Assembly: GCF_014322795.1 (NCBI RefSeq)
Contig: NZ_JAASTT010000017.1
Location: 1-64,000 of the forward strand
DNA length: 64,000 bases
DNA from: Paenilisteria portnoyi
GTDB lineage: Bacteria > Bacillota > Bacilli > Lactobacillales > Listeriaceae
Reading direction: 5' to 3'
Positions 36,235 to 45,599 of this stretch are shown one piece after another. The notes under the pieces were generated by a model. The model saw only the letters and a program-made list of their open reading frames with translations. It made no database searches and was not told the origin of the DNA. The position numbers and the translations under genes are program-made. Position 1 is the stretch's first letter; the number at the start of each line of letters is the position of its first letter.

Positions 36235-37977
36235 TTAAGTCAATTGTTGTTCTGCGAATGTTGCGTATAGTGGGTGACTGGCAACGAGTTCGCTATGTGT
36301 TCCGCGGCCTGTGATTTCGCCGTGTTCGATAAATAGAATTTGATTCGCATTTACTATTGTGGATAGGCGATGGGCAATCACGAATGTTGTCCGGCCTTCC
36401 ATCAAGTTCGCCAAGGCTTGTTGGACGATGCGTTCGGATTGGCTATCAAGGCTCGCTGTAGCTTCATCCAGCATCAAGATTTTTGGATCGCGAAGGAAAG
36501 CTCGAGCAATCGCGATACGTTGACGCTGACCGCCGGAAAGTTTCACGCCGCGTTCGCCGACTTCGGTATCTAGTTGGTTTGGCAGTTTTGCAATGAAGGT
36601 ATCAGCGTAGGCTAGTTTGGTAACCGCCCACAGATCGTCATCGCTGAATTCTTTATCTAAACCATAACATAAATTGTCGCGAATGGTGCCTGAAAGCATC
36701 GCGCTTTCTTGGGAAACATAGCCGATTTGACTACGCCAAGAATGAATCGAAATCTCGTTCAACGGTTGGTCACCAACTAGGATTTCACCAGAACTTGTCT
36801 TATAGTAACGTTCGAGAATCGCGAATAAGGTTGATTTACCGCCACCACTTGGTCCAGCAAACGCGATAACTTCGCCAGGTCTGGTCTCAAATGAGATATC
36901 TTGCAAAATAGGTTCCTCTTCATTATAGGAGAAAAAGAGATTATTTGCAGTAATTTTCTGGCCGCTAACATCAACTGTATCGCCATCATAAATATTTTCT
37001 TCTTCGTGATCCAAAATTTCAGAGATACGTTCTGTGGCACCTTTTGATTTTTGGAGTTGGGTGAAGAAGGTGACGAAAGATGTGACGGGAACGATAATTT
37101 GGAACAAGTAAAGCAGGAACGCAATCAGTGTACCAGTAGAAAGTGTGCCGGCTGAGACGCGAATACCGCCGTAGCCGATGATTCCAACGATGACACCCAT
37201 CACGACGAATAGCATCAACGGTCCGATGACAGCTGTTACTTTGGCTTCGCGGACGCCGAATCTTAGTAAGCGCGTGATGCCAGATGTGCCGTCATTGATT
37301 TCTTTTGCTTCTGCATTAGACGATTTGACAAGGCGTACTTCGGATAATGTTTGGCTAATAGAGCCCGTGAAGTCGGCGGTTTCTTTTTGCATACCGCGGG
37401 ATATTTTGAACATTTTTTGGCCAAGTGGTGCGATAATAACGGCTGTAATTGGAACGGCAACGATGAGTAGCAATGTCATTTTCCAGTCCATGACGAACAG
37501 GATGGCGATAGCGCCGATAACAGAGATGACGCCGGTTACGAATTGCGGCAGGCTGTCAGCGATGAGCTCTTTGATAACAACTGTATCGTTAATCATCCGG
37601 CTGACCATTTCACCAGACTTAGTATTGTCAAAATAGGATACTGGCAAATTGAGCGTTTTTTTCCATAGTTTCTCACGCATCGATGCGACCATTTTTTGAC
37701 CCATTAAGTTGAGTAGGAAAATTGCAAAACCGTTTGTCACGGCTTGGAGTATAAAGACGGCGACGATGGTTGCAATCATTTGCCAACTCAGTGAGGATGG
37801 TGAAAAACCGTCAATCAGATTTTTTGTGAATAGCGGGATTAGTAGTCCAGCCGCGGTTGTGACTAGACTTGCTAAAAAGCCACCGATAATGACTGCTTTT
37901 GACGGTCTAGTTGAGATGAGTAGTTGGAAAAACTGTTTCCAGCTATAGGATGACTTTGATTTTGATTTCTTTTTCAT
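36235..37977 (-). CDS. ABC multidrug exporter half-transporter (BmrA/LmrA-like)
   Basis: 580 residues. An N-terminal domain has six membrane helices (ABC transporter type I, residues ~25-310). The ATPase domain has Walker A GPSGGGKST, the signature [20 protein letters not shown], Walker B ILMLDEATASLD and the H-loop IAHRLST. It works as a homodimer exporting hydrophobic compounds. First gene of a leftward unit with the two-component system after it, separated by the palindrome, which suggests joint function in sensing and export. AAAGGAATGG precedes ATG. Confidence 0.94.
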   Translation of the reverse strand: MKKKSKSKSSYSWKQFFQLLISTRPSKAVIIGGFLASLVTTAAGLLIPLFTKNLIDGFSPSSLSWQMIATIVAVFILQAVTNGFAIFLLNLMGQKMVASMREKLWKKTLNLPVSYFDNTKSGEMVSRMINDTVVIKELIADSLPQFVTGVISVIGAIAILFVMDWKMTLLLIVAVPITAVIIAPLGQKMFKISRGMQKETADFTGSISQTLSEVRLVKSSNAEAKEINDGTSGITRLLRFGVREAKVTAVIGPLMLFVVMGVIVGIIGYGGIRVSAGTLSTGTLIAFLLYLFQIIVPVTSFVTFFTQLQKSKGATERISEILDHEEENIYDGDTVDVSGQKITANNLFFSYNEEEPILQDISFETRPGEVIAFAGPSGGGKSTLFAILERYYKTSSGEILVGDQPLNEISIHSWRSQIGYVSQESAMLSGTIRDNLCYGLDKEFSDDDLWAVTKLAYADTFIAKLPNQLDTEVGERGVKLSGGQRQRIAIARAFLRDPKILMLDEATASLDSQSERIVQQALANLMEGRTTFVIAHRLSTIVNANQILFIEHGEITGRGTHSELVASHPLYATFAEQQLT

Positions 37978-38311
37978 GTTTTTTCCATTCCTTTCGATGT
38001 TACGGTATCTTTGTGAGGTTTCCCTCCTGCCACTCTAATATAAAGCATGATTGTGAATGGAATATGAACAACTTCGAATGTGATAAAAACTACATTTATT
38101 GTGCAATATCATAATTGTTAATAAAATGAACTAAAATTCTTGTTTTGGGATTTTGTATGGCATATATTTTACTAATCAGGCTCTAAAATCATCTTTTTGA
38201 TGGATAATGTGTCTAAAATATAAAGTTTTCAGCGGTAATATGGTGGTCATTTTTAGTTATCATATGTTATAATTCAGAGATACATCGATTGGAAAGTGAG
38301 AAGGAGAGCCT
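37978..38311. other. divergent promoter region
   Basis: AT-rich gap between the leftward exporter and the rightward Crp-like gene. An extended -10 TGTTATAAT at 38265-38273 fits the Crp-like gene. TTAACAATTATG on the minus strand near 38120 is only a poor match to a PrfA box and is not claimed. No ORF of interest. Confidence 0.5.
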
Positions 38312-38986
38312 ATGCTATTTCTAAAAGAAGGAAAATCAAGTATTACTGTAACTAAATTAATAGAGTACTGTTTTGAGCATCCGGATTATAATAAATATTG
38401 TTCCGTAAGTCGGACGAAAAAAGGCGATATTTTACGAAATAAGCAAGACAAAGAATTCAAAATATACTTTATTTTGAGTGGTATTTATGGCGTGGTGATA
38501 CAGGATGAGAAGCCAAAAGGTGGTATTACGCGTTTTCTAGGGAAGTATGCTTGTTTCGGGTTGCACCATATCTATTATGAGAATTGGGAGCCGAGTCAAA
38601 TGTTGCTGAGCTTGGGACATGGTGAAATTATGGAAGTGGATAGTACATTTTTGTTTTCAATTTTAGACGAACATGAACAAGAAGGCACGTTCTTCATGGC
38701 GCAGTATTTGGCGGAAGAGCTACAGGAATATCAATTTTTCTGCAAACTTACTTTTTTAAAGAAGGAAGAGCGGATTAGGAAGGTCTTGCTGAAAACGGGG
38801 CTTGAGCTGGGAACGGAAACTGAGGATGGTATTATTTTGCCGAGGCAGCTTACGCAAGAAATTCTGGGAAGATATACGAATACGTCGCGTGAATATGTGG
38901 CGCATACGGTGATGAATCTGATTGAGGCGGGAATTCTCCGCAATCGGCCGAAGCCATTACTTATCGTAGACAAAAGTAAATTATAG
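38312..38986 (+). CDS. Crp/Fnr family transcriptional regulator
   Basis: 224 residues. An N-terminal cyclic-nucleotide-binding-like beta-barrel (IYFILSGIYGVVIQDEKP) leads to a dimer helix and a C-terminal winged helix with LTQEILGRYTNTSREYVAHT. Listeria have a family of such regulators, of which PrfA is the best known; this one is clearly not PrfA by sequence. No Cys cluster is present, so it is not an iron-sulfur Fnr. AGGAGAG precedes ATG. The adjacent exporter is a possible target. Confidence 0.88.
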   Translation: MLFLKEGKSSITVTKLIEYCFEHPDYNKYCSVSRTKKGDILRNKQDKEFKIYFILSGIYGVVIQDEKPKGGITRFLGKYACFGLHHIYYENWEPSQMLLSLGHGEIMEVDSTFLFSILDEHEQEGTFFMAQYLAEELQEYQFFCKLTFLKKEERIRKVLLKTGLELGTETEDGIILPRQLTQEILGRYTNTSREYVAHTVMNLIEAGILRNRPKPLLIVDKSKL

Positions 38987-39120
38987 AACGTTGCTGGGCA
39001 TGACGCGAATGTTGTGCCTATTTTTTTGAGGAAAAGACAGTTTATGAGACATTTAGTGGTAAAAGGTATACAATAAAGTGGAAGTTATGAAAGCGCTTGA
39101 TGCGTATGAGGAGGATGAAC

Positions 39121-39765
39121 ATGAAATTTTTTATTGATACTGCAAATGTAGAGGAAATCCGCAAGGCTAACCGAATGGGATTCATTGCTGGGGTAACGAC
39201 AAATCCGTCATTGATAGCGAAGGAAGGTCGGGATTTTAACCAAGTTATTGAGGAAATTACGTCGATTGTGGACGGGCCAATTAGTGGTGAAGTCGTGAGT
39301 TTGGAAGCGGACAAAATGATTGAAGAAGGTCGCGTGATTGCGAAAATCCATCCGAATATGGTGGTTAAGATTCCGATGACGGGTGAAGGTTTGGCTGCGG
39401 TTGCGGTGCTGAATAAGGAAGGTATTAAGACGAACGTGACGCTTGTTTTCTCGGCAGCACAGGCTCTACTTGCGGCACGAGCGGGTGCTACATATGTTTC
39501 GCCGTTTTTGGGACGCTTGGACGATATTGGCTCGGATGGCTTGATTTTGATTCGCGATATTGCAGAAATTTTTGAGGTACATGATATTGATACGGAGATT
39601 ATTTCGGCGAGTGTGCGTCATCCGATTCATGTGATTGAGTGCGCGCGTGCAGGGGCGGACATTGCGACGATACCGTTTAAAGTATATGAGCAAATGTTGA
39701 AGCATCCACTTACTGATTCAGGAATTGAGAAATTTTTGGCGGATTGGGAAGCGACGCAGAAATAA
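39121..39765 (+). CDS. small transaldolase / fructose-6-phosphate aldolase
   Basis: 214 residues, the exact length of the TalC/FSA (MipB) subfamily. The N-terminal [16 protein letters not shown], the substrate segment [13 protein letters not shown] and the Schiff-base Lys in [10 protein letters not shown] (around residue 83) are present. It transfers dihydroxyacetone between sugar phosphates or cleaves fructose-6-phosphate. GAGGAGG precedes ATG 39121. The next gene begins inside its stop codon. Confidence 0.93.
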   Translation: MKFFIDTANVEEIRKANRMGFIAGVTTNPSLIAKEGRDFNQVIEEITSIVDGPISGEVVSLEADKMIEEGRVIAKIHPNMVVKIPMTGEGLAAVAVLNKEGIKTNVTLVFSAAQALLAARAGATYVSPFLGRLDDIGSDGLILIRDIAEIFEVHDIDTEIISASVRHPIHVIECARAGADIATIPFKVYEQMLKHPLTDSGIEKFLADWEATQK

Positions 39766-40109
39766 TGAATAAACAGTATAACGTGAAAGTAGCGCATCAA
39801 CCGACGGATACAAGTCCACTATTTGTGAATAAAAATGAGGATTTGTGGATTGGCGAGCGTGATGGGAATACCGGCTGGGTTTCTTGCACGACAAAAATGT
39901 CTGGGAAAACTGGTTGGGTTCCTGAGCAGATTTTATCGCGTGCCAGCGCAGATTCTAAATCAGGGACAGCAAAAGAAGATTATTCGGCGCGTGAGTTGGT
40001 GGTGAAGGCTGGCGACAAAGTGGAGAGTAATCGCGAGCTAAACGGCTGGGCGTGGTGTATTGATGAGGATGGCAATGCAGGGTGGTTGCCACTTGAAAAA
40101 CTGAATTAA
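39765..40109 (+). CDS. small protein with two SH3-like repeats
   Basis: 114 residues composed of two similar halves: DTSPLFVNKNEDLWIGERD..GWVPEQIL and YSARELVVKAGDKVESNRELNGW..GWLPLEKL. Each resembles an SH3 fold with conserved GW[VL]P. No signal peptide, so the domains act inside the cell, unlike wall-binding SH3b. The ATG overlaps the transaldolase stop by one base, showing translational coupling. Function unknown. Confidence 0.8.
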   Translation: MNKQYNVKVAHQPTDTSPLFVNKNEDLWIGERDGNTGWVSCTTKMSGKTGWVPEQILSRASADSKSGTAKEDYSARELVVKAGDKVESNRELNGWAWCIDEDGNAGWLPLEKLN

Positions 40110-40113
40110 AAAT

Positions 40114-40149
40114 GAAGAACAAGCCGCGGATCAGGATGGCTTGTTCTTC
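40114..40149. terminator. bidirectional terminator
   Basis: A perfect 12-bp stem GAAGAACAAGCC / GGCTTGTTCTTC followed by GTTTT. It overlaps the last codons of the convergent esterase gene. Confidence 0.8.
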
Positions 40150-41030
40150 GTTTTGAGATGGGAGATAATTTTGCGACGGGCATCTTCGCCTTCTGGAATC
40201 GGATATAGCGGGAAGATGTGAGGATAGCTTGGATACTCGTAGTAAGTGGTGTTTTCTGTGTTTTTCTCGGCAAAAAGGCGCGTGTCAGGATTCGTTAAAT
40301 CACCTGTGCTACTAAAAATGATGCATGGTGCGGTGTGTGTGAAATCGCCGAAAAGTGGGCTGATAATAGGACTTTGTAACGTGTGGGTGCCGCGATACCA
40401 TTCGCCGATTTCTTTTAGAGCGGGTGTGCCAACAATATAGTCTTTTTCCTCGATGGAAGCAATGTCGGGGTTCGTGAGGTTGAGATCGACGACTGGTGAA
40501 ATCGCGATGATTTGTTTTGGTTGTGGCAGGTCTAATGTTTGCAAATAGTCGCTGAAGGTTAGCGCAATATTGCCGCCAGCAGAGTCGCCCATGATGGTGA
40601 TTGTTTCTGGTTGCTGGTCTTTTAGAGCATTTTTATAAATGGTTGTGAGGTATTGCATAACAGTGTCGACATGGTACGCTGGTGCTAACGGATAAAGTGG
40701 AACGATGGCTTTGCTGTGCGTTTCTTCGACTAGTAGCTGGATGAAGTCCCAGTGTAAAGAGCTGATGGGAAGCACGAAGCCGCCACCTGCAAGATAGATA
40801 ATGAGGTTTGTCGTATCGGATTTTGGAGATATCTCGTATACATCGAAGCTTTCGACTTGATGGGAAGTCACCACGCAAGATTCACGCAATTTTTTGGATG
40901 GGCGGGCTAATTTGCTTTGTTTTTTGGCGATTGCGGTTTTGAGCGCAGGGCCTCGGAGATACCAGAGCTTGTTTATTTTGCCTACTTTTGCGATGGTTTG
41001 GATCATTTTTAGTTGGATGCTGGTTTTCAT
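40131..41030 (-). CDS. alpha/beta-hydrolase (esterase/lipase, HSL type)
   Basis: 299 residues. The oxyanion segment is YLAGGGFVLPIS (HGGG variant), the nucleophile is in GDSAGGNIALT around residue 150, the Asp is in SSTGDLTNPD, and the His is in YPSYPHIFPLYP. This matches the hormone-sensitive-lipase-like esterases that act on short-chain esters. Preceded by AAAGGAGCG. Its C-terminal codons overlap the shared terminator. Divergent from the helix-hairpin-helix/sirtuin pair. Confidence 0.87.
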   Translation of the reverse strand: MKTSIQLKMIQTIAKVGKINKLWYLRGPALKTAIAKKQSKLARPSKKLRESCVVTSHQVESFDVYEISPKSDTTNLIIYLAGGGFVLPISSLHWDFIQLLVEETHSKAIVPLYPLAPAYHVDTVMQYLTTIYKNALKDQQPETITIMGDSAGGNIALTFSDYLQTLDLPQPKQIIAISPVVDLNLTNPDIASIEEKDYIVGTPALKEIGEWYRGTHTLQSPIISPLFGDFTHTAPCIIFSSTGDLTNPDTRLFAEKNTENTTYYEYPSYPHIFPLYPIPEGEDARRKIISHLKTKNKPS

Positions 41031-41110
41031 TGGGGTTACGCTCCTTTAAATGTTTGGTAGTTAGTATAGCACGCGTGGTAGAATAGAAGCAAGGAACGGA
41101 GGCGGTCAGG

Positions 41111-41383
41111 ATGAAGGACGAATTACTGCAAATACCTGGGATCGGCAAGCGCTTGAGTGAGGCGCTACACAATATTGGTGTTTCTAAAATAGCGGATTTG
41201 AGAGGGAAGAACCCACTGCATTTGTATGAATTGATGTGTGAATTTGAGGGCGAGCGGGTCGATCGATGCGTACTGTACACGTTTCGCTGTGCGGTTTATT
41301 TTGTGGAGACGGAAGATCCCGATCCGGCGCTTTTGAAGTGGTGGAATTGGAAGGATCGCGTGTATCCTGGGGAGGTGGAATGA
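41111..41383 (+). CDS. Cdd1-like helix-hairpin-helix protein
   Basis: 90 residues. The helix-hairpin-helix sequence LLQIPGIGKRLSEALHNIGV is followed by a compact C-terminal part (LYELMCEFEG, DPDPALLKWWNWKD). This fits the Cdd1 or pathogenicity-locus family of small putative DNA-binding proteins. The stop codon overlaps the sirtuin ATG (ATGA type), so they are translationally coupled. The biological role is not known. Confidence 0.82.
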   Translation: MKDELLQIPGIGKRLSEALHNIGVSKIADLRGKNPLHLYELMCEFEGERVDRCVLYTFRCAVYFVETEDPDPALLKWWNWKDRVYPGEVE

Positions 41384-42078
41384 TGGGAACCTTAGCAGAA
41401 AGCTTGACGAGCAGCGAACGAATTGTGTTTTTGACAGGTGCCGGTGTTTCGGTACCATCGGGAATCCCGGATTATCGCTCGAAAAATGGACTTTATACGG
41501 GGCGGGAAAATCCGGAGTATCTGCTGAGTGCGACGTGTTTATTGAACGAGCCCGATAAATTTTATACATTTGTGCGGGATAATATGTACTATCCAGACGC
41601 CGAGCCGAATGCGATTCATGAAAAAATGGCGGAGATTGAGCGTCGCGCGGGAAAACAAGTGACGATTGTGACGCAAAATATCGACGGTCTCCATGCAAAA
41701 GCGGGATCGCGCAACGTGGTGGAATTTCACGGCAGTTTATATCGCTGCCACTGCCAGAAATGTGGTATGACGGTGCGCCCAGAGCAATACTTGGAATTAG
41801 ATAAACACGAAAACTGCGGCGGCATCATTCGCCCAGAAGTCGTACTATACGAAGAAAACTTGCCAGAAGACGCAATAAATGGCGCGCTAGCAGCAATCAC
41901 AAAAGCAGATTTGATCGTCATTGTAGGAACCTCATTCAAAGTGAGCCCATTCTGCAATCTAACAGACTATCGCAAAAGCGGAAGCACGGTGTTCGCAGTA
42001 AATCAAGAGCTACTACACCTACCATTCCAATACACAATGATCCAAGACGACGCTGTCAGTATTTTTAAAGAATTATGA
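41383..42078 (+). CDS. Sir2 family NAD-dependent protein deacylase
   Basis: 231 residues. NAD-binding motif TGAGVSVPSGIPDYRS, catalytic TQNIDGLHAKAG with the general-base His in EFHGSLYRC, and zinc cysteines in CHCQKCG and NCGGIIRP (CxxC then a single clear Cys). Substrates are acylated lysines. The second cysteine pair appears incomplete (ENCGG rather than CxxC), so zinc binding may be altered. ATG 41383 follows GGGGAGGTGG and overlaps the previous stop. Confidence 0.92.
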   Translation: MGTLAESLTSSERIVFLTGAGVSVPSGIPDYRSKNGLYTGRENPEYLLSATCLLNEPDKFYTFVRDNMYYPDAEPNAIHEKMAEIERRAGKQVTIVTQNIDGLHAKAGSRNVVEFHGSLYRCHCQKCGMTVRPEQYLELDKHENCGGIIRPEVVLYEENLPEDAINGALAAITKADLIVIVGTSFKVSPFCNLTDYRKSGSTVFAVNQELLHLPFQYTMIQDDAVSIFKEL

Positions 42079-42232
42079 TTTCTTGCAGAACCCTAGCGAA
42101 TCATGGTAAAATTTTAAAAGTACGGACAAACTCGAAATGAAACTGGGTTAATGTTTTTATCTTTTTGGGTAGAAACAAGACTACGCTTTACTTCGGGTAT
42201 GCGCCGCATTAAGAAAAGGAGTGGATGGTTGG

Positions 42233-43570
42233 ATGAACCCTGACCCCGAGAGTCAGCAGATTATTGTACAATTAATTCTTATTTTGGTGTTGACGTTACT
42301 AAATGCGTTTTTTGCTTCGGCGGAAATGGCTTTGGTATCGCTTAACAAAAACCGCGTCAGATCACAGGCGGAGCAAGGGGATAAGAAGGCCCAGTTGCTT
42401 GTGAAAATGATAGATGATCCGAGCCGATTTATCGCGACAATTCAAGTTGGTATTACGCTTGCTGGATTCTTTTCCAGTGCGGCGGCAGCGACGAGTATTG
42501 CCTCAGTTCTAGGAACGCGATTTGGTGGGACTGCTTTTGCAAATGAGATGGCTGTAGTCGTTGTGACGATTATTTTATCTTATATCACGCTTGTATTCGG
42601 TGAGCTTTATCCGAAGCGCCTTGCCTTGCAAAAAGCGGAAACGATATCTCGTTTTTCAGTACGGCCAATCATGATTATCAGCACTGTTTTAGCACCTTTC
42701 GTTAAATTTTTGTCGTTCTCAACGAATGTTCTTGTGAAAATAACGCGCATGGACAAAAATGAGAACACGGAAAAAATGACGCGTGAGGAAATGCAGCTGA
42801 TTATTGAGACTGGTAGACGTGATGGTGCCATTGAAAAAGCGGAACTCGACATGCTTCGTGGTGTTTTTGAAATGGACACGATTTATGCGAAAGAAGTTAT
42901 GGTGCCGCGGACGGATAGCTTTATGATCGATGCGAATGAGGATTCTGGCATATTGGTCGATAAACTTTTGGAGCGTAATTATTCGCGTATTCCGGTTTAT
43001 TTGGATGATATGGACTCGGTGTATGGTATTCTGCATATGAAAGATTTATTTTTGGCGGCGAGGAAGCAAGGTTTTGAGAATATCGACGTGAAACAGTTAG
43101 TAAAAGAGGCTTTTTTTGTGCCAGAGACGATTTTTGTGGATGATTTATTGAAAGCAATGCAAAAATCGCATAACCAAATGGCAATTTTGATGGATGAGTA
43201 TGGCGGAGTTGCGGGTATCGTGACGGTGGAGGATTTATTGGAGGAGATTGTTGGCGAGATTGATGATGAATTTGATGCGTTGTCTGACGAGGTGAAGCAG
43301 TTGGATGAGCACACATTTATTGTTGAGGGACGTATGCCGATTGATGATTTCAATGAATTGTTTCACGTGGAACTTCCTGATAAGGGGATAGATACGGTTG
43401 CGGGCTTTGTTTTGACGCAGTTAAAGACGATTCCAGATGATGGTGAAGAGGCTGTTTTGGAATATGAGAATTTAACTTTTGTTGTGACGGAGATTAAGGA
43501 TTCACGTGTCGTCACAATACGAGTGGAGATAGAAAAAGACAAAATCACAGAGCAAGAAGAAGATAAGTAA
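42233..43570 (+). CDS. CorC/HlyC-type membrane protein (CNNM, hemolysin family)
   Basis: About 445 residues. The DUF21 membrane domain has four helices (residues ~1-190, NAFFASAEMALVSLNKNRVR). A CBS pair follows (VPRTDSFMID...VYGILHMKDL; HNQMAILMDEYGGVAGIVTVEDLLEEIVGEI), then a C-terminal CorC_HlyC domain. Family members take part in magnesium or cobalt efflux and resistance. ATG 42233 or GTG 42221 can start it. The ~150-nt leader from 42080 has no recognised metal riboswitch. Confidence 0.92.
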   Translation: MNPDPESQQIIVQLILILVLTLLNAFFASAEMALVSLNKNRVRSQAEQGDKKAQLLVKMIDDPSRFIATIQVGITLAGFFSSAAAATSIASVLGTRFGGTAFANEMAVVVVTIILSYITLVFGELYPKRLALQKAETISRFSVRPIMIISTVLAPFVKFLSFSTNVLVKITRMDKNENTEKMTREEMQLIIETGRRDGAIEKAELDMLRGVFEMDTIYAKEVMVPRTDSFMIDANEDSGILVDKLLERNYSRIPVYLDDMDSVYGILHMKDLFLAARKQGFENIDVKQLVKEAFFVPETIFVDDLLKAMQKSHNQMAILMDEYGGVAGIVTVEDLLEEIVGEIDDEFDALSDEVKQLDEHTFIVEGRMPIDDFNELFHVELPDKGIDTVAGFVLTQLKTIPDDGEEAVLEYENLTFVVTEIKDSRVVTIRVEIEKDKITEQEEDK

Positions 43571-43572
43571 TA

Positions 43573-43614
43573 AGGAGTGCGTTTCAGGGTGATGTCCCAG
43601 AGACGCCTTTTTTA
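43573..43614 (+). terminator. terminator of the CorC-like gene
   Basis: AGGAGTGCGT pairs with ACGCCTTTTTT, with an inner GGG/CCC stem. Confidence 0.7.
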
Positions 43615-43642
43615 GTCCAGACAGATGGGAGGAATGGTTAAA

Positions 43643-44488
43643 ATGGGAACTTTAGTTGGTGGTAGTCGGCATACGGTTGGGTTGCAAGTGGATGGGGCTG
43701 TTGTTGCGACTGGTGATAATAAATTTGGACAATGTACGCTTGAGAAATGGCGTCATATCGTGGATGTTGCAGCGGGGAATGTACATCGGGCAACTAATAC
43801 CGGCAATACTCATACTGTTGGGCTAAAATCAGATGGTAGCGTGATTGCGGCTGGGTGGGATAAGCATGGACAATGTGCTGTTGATGACTGGCGTGATATT
43901 TCAGCAGTGGCGGCTGGATGGTGTCGAACCATTGGTCTGAGGCGTGATGGGAGTGTGATTGCTATTGGGCGAAATAATGAGGGCGAGTGTGACACATCTA
44001 GTTGGCAGAACATCATCGCTATTTCGGCTGGCGACTGGCATACTGTTGGACTTGCGAGAACTGGCTCTGTGGTGGCTATTGGTAATAATCGATATAAACA
44101 GTGTTCGGTGCTTGATTGGAAAAATATCATAGCTATTGATGCGGGGTACCTTCATACGGTGGGCTTGCGCAGAGATGGTACGGTCATAGCTACTGGGCAG
44201 AATACGGATGGTCAATGTGATGTAGCGGATTGGCGTAGCATCGTGGCGATAGCTGTTGGAAGTAAGCATACGGTTGGGATTCAGGAGGATGGTACTGTTG
44301 TTGCGGTTGGCGATAATCGATTTGGCCAGTGTGATGTCATTAGTTGGCGCGATATCGTGGCGATAGCAGCTGGTTGTGGACATACGGTGGGTTTGAAAAA
44401 AGATGGTACACTGTTGGCTATCGGTGATAATAGTTATGGGCAATGTGGTGTAGGGGGGTGGCATAATATCCAAATGCCGATTGTATAG
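43643..44488 (+). CDS. RCC1-like beta-propeller protein
   Basis: 281 residues made of about seven repeats of ~38 residues with the pattern HTVGL..DG.V.A.G.N..GQC.V..WR.IVAIAAG, as in RCC1/BLIP-II propellers. No signal peptide, so it is cytoplasmic or exported by another route. The first repeat interface contains an irregular insertion (GNVHRATNTGNTH). ATG 43643 follows GGGAGG by 10 nt. Flanked by terminator and LacI promoter, so it is monocistronic. Bacterial RCC1 proteins bind varied protein partners; none is suggested here. Confidence 0.85.
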   Translation: MGTLVGGSRHTVGLQVDGAVVATGDNKFGQCTLEKWRHIVDVAAGNVHRATNTGNTHTVGLKSDGSVIAAGWDKHGQCAVDDWRDISAVAAGWCRTIGLRRDGSVIAIGRNNEGECDTSSWQNIIAISAGDWHTVGLARTGSVVAIGNNRYKQCSVLDWKNIIAIDAGYLHTVGLRRDGTVIATGQNTDGQCDVADWRSIVAIAVGSKHTVGIQEDGTVVAVGDNRFGQCDVISWRDIVAIAAGCGHTVGLKKDGTLLAIGDNSYGQCGVGGWHNIQMPIV

Positions 44489-44521
44489 TTCGTTGCTCCA
44501 TCTAAATGACATTTTTGGGAC

Positions 44522-44550
44522 TTGAGAAGTGCTTATATTATCGGTATGAT
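44522..44550 (+). promoter_or_regulatory. promoter of the LacI-family gene
   Basis: TTGAGA (44522-44527), 17 bp, TATGAT (44545-44550), about 30 bp before the TTG start. Confidence 0.65.
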
Positions 44551-44581
44551 GATGGTATAGATGAAAACGGAGGTGCGTGGC

Positions 44582-45535
44582 TTGTCGAATATTAAGGATA
44601 TTGCAAAATTGGCGGGGGTTTCGGTGACGACGGTTTCGCGGGTTTTGAATGAACATCCGTATGTAGCGGAGGAAAAACGTAAGCGTGTTCAAGAGGTGAT
44701 GGTGAAGCTTGATTATAGCCCGAATCGGAATGCGGTAGATCTGAGTCGTGGACGGACGAATACAATTGGTTTTGTGTTGCCGTATAATGATCATCCGTGG
44801 TTTGATAAGGTGATGAATGGTGTGCTGGAAGCGGCTTTTTCGAAATGTTATTCGGTTGTGATTTGTCCGACGGGATATGATCGGGGCGAGGAGGAGCGGT
44901 ATTTGCGGATGCTAAAAACGAAGCGGATTGATGGGCTGATTATTGCGTCACGGGCGAATGATTGGGACACGATTGCGCCGTATGCGAATTATGGGTCGAT
45001 TGTGGCTTGTGAATACATAAATAATCCGCTGATTTCGTGTGCGTACGTGGATCAGTTACAGGCGTACACGGATGGATTTCAGATTTTGAAGGACGCGGGG
45101 CACGTGCGTGTGGGATTTACGGTTGGGCGTGAGGAGCAGTGGAGCAATAGTACGAAGCTGAAAATGATGGCGTATGAGACGGTTTTCGGGGAGCTGGATG
45201 CGGCGCTTGTTTTGCAGGCTTGTTATGATGTAGCGGACGGGAAACGTGCGGCGGAGGCATTTTTGGCTTTGGCGGAACCTCCGACGGCGATGTATGCGAA
45301 TGGGGATGAGGTTGCGGCTGGGATGCATTATTATGTGACACATCGGGGTCTGGACGTGCCGCGGGATATCGCGATTTTAGGTGAGGAGAATTTGGCAATT
45401 GCGGATGTGCTGGATATTTCGACGGTGGATAAGAATTTGCGGGAGATTGGAAAGTGCGCTGTAGAGCTATTTTTGAGTGGAAAAGTGGAGAAAAAACTGG
45501 TGGAGCACAAAATTATTATGCGAAATTCGATATAA
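44582..45535 (+). CDS. LacI family transcriptional repressor
   Basis: 317 residues. The helix-turn-helix NIKDIAKLAGVSVTTVSRVL is at the very start, the hinge helix is in NAVDLSRGRT, and a periplasmic-binding-protein-like sugar domain follows. TTG 44582 is the start because GGAGGTG lies 6 nt upstream and the family starts right before SNIKDIA. A palindrome TGAAACGCATTTCA lies 10 bp after its stop, in the next promoter. It is related to the operators at 10871 and 14497, so this protein is a candidate regulator of the two phospho-beta-glucosidase promoters. Confidence 0.93.
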   Translation: MSNIKDIAKLAGVSVTTVSRVLNEHPYVAEEKRKRVQEVMVKLDYSPNRNAVDLSRGRTNTIGFVLPYNDHPWFDKVMNGVLEAAFSKCYSVVICPTGYDRGEEERYLRMLKTKRIDGLIIASRANDWDTIAPYANYGSIVACEYINNPLISCAYVDQLQAYTDGFQILKDAGHVRVGFTVGREEQWSNSTKLKMMAYETVFGELDAALVLQACYDVADGKRAAEAFLALAEPPTAMYANGDEVAAGMHYYVTHRGLDVPRDIAILGEENLAIADVLDISTVDKNLREIGKCAVELFLSGKVEKKLVEHKIIMRNSI

Positions 45536-45539
45536 TGGC

Positions 45540-45570
45540 TTGACCTGAAACGCATTTCATCGTTTATCTT
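45540..45570 (+). promoter_or_regulatory. promoter with LacI-type operator
   Basis: TTGACC (45540-45545) is directly followed by TGAAACGCATTTCA (45546-45559) and a weak -10 (TTTATC or TATCTT, 45563-45570). TTGACCTG.AA.GCATT.CA is shared with the promoter at 10865, including the -35 box. Confidence 0.6.
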
Positions 45571-45599
45571 TAGTGTAGAGATTAGAGGAGGCGATTGGG

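Noticed and set aside
38110-38130. TTAACA-AT-TATGAT on the minus strand as a PrfA box near the Crp-like gene
   Set aside because: Three mismatches to TTAACANNTGTTAA in one half, and the sequence is AT-rich enough for this by chance.
42080-42232. Metal riboswitch in the leader of the CorC-like gene
   Set aside because: No match to M-box or yybP-ykoY conserved boxes could be seen; only a plain leader of ~150 nt.
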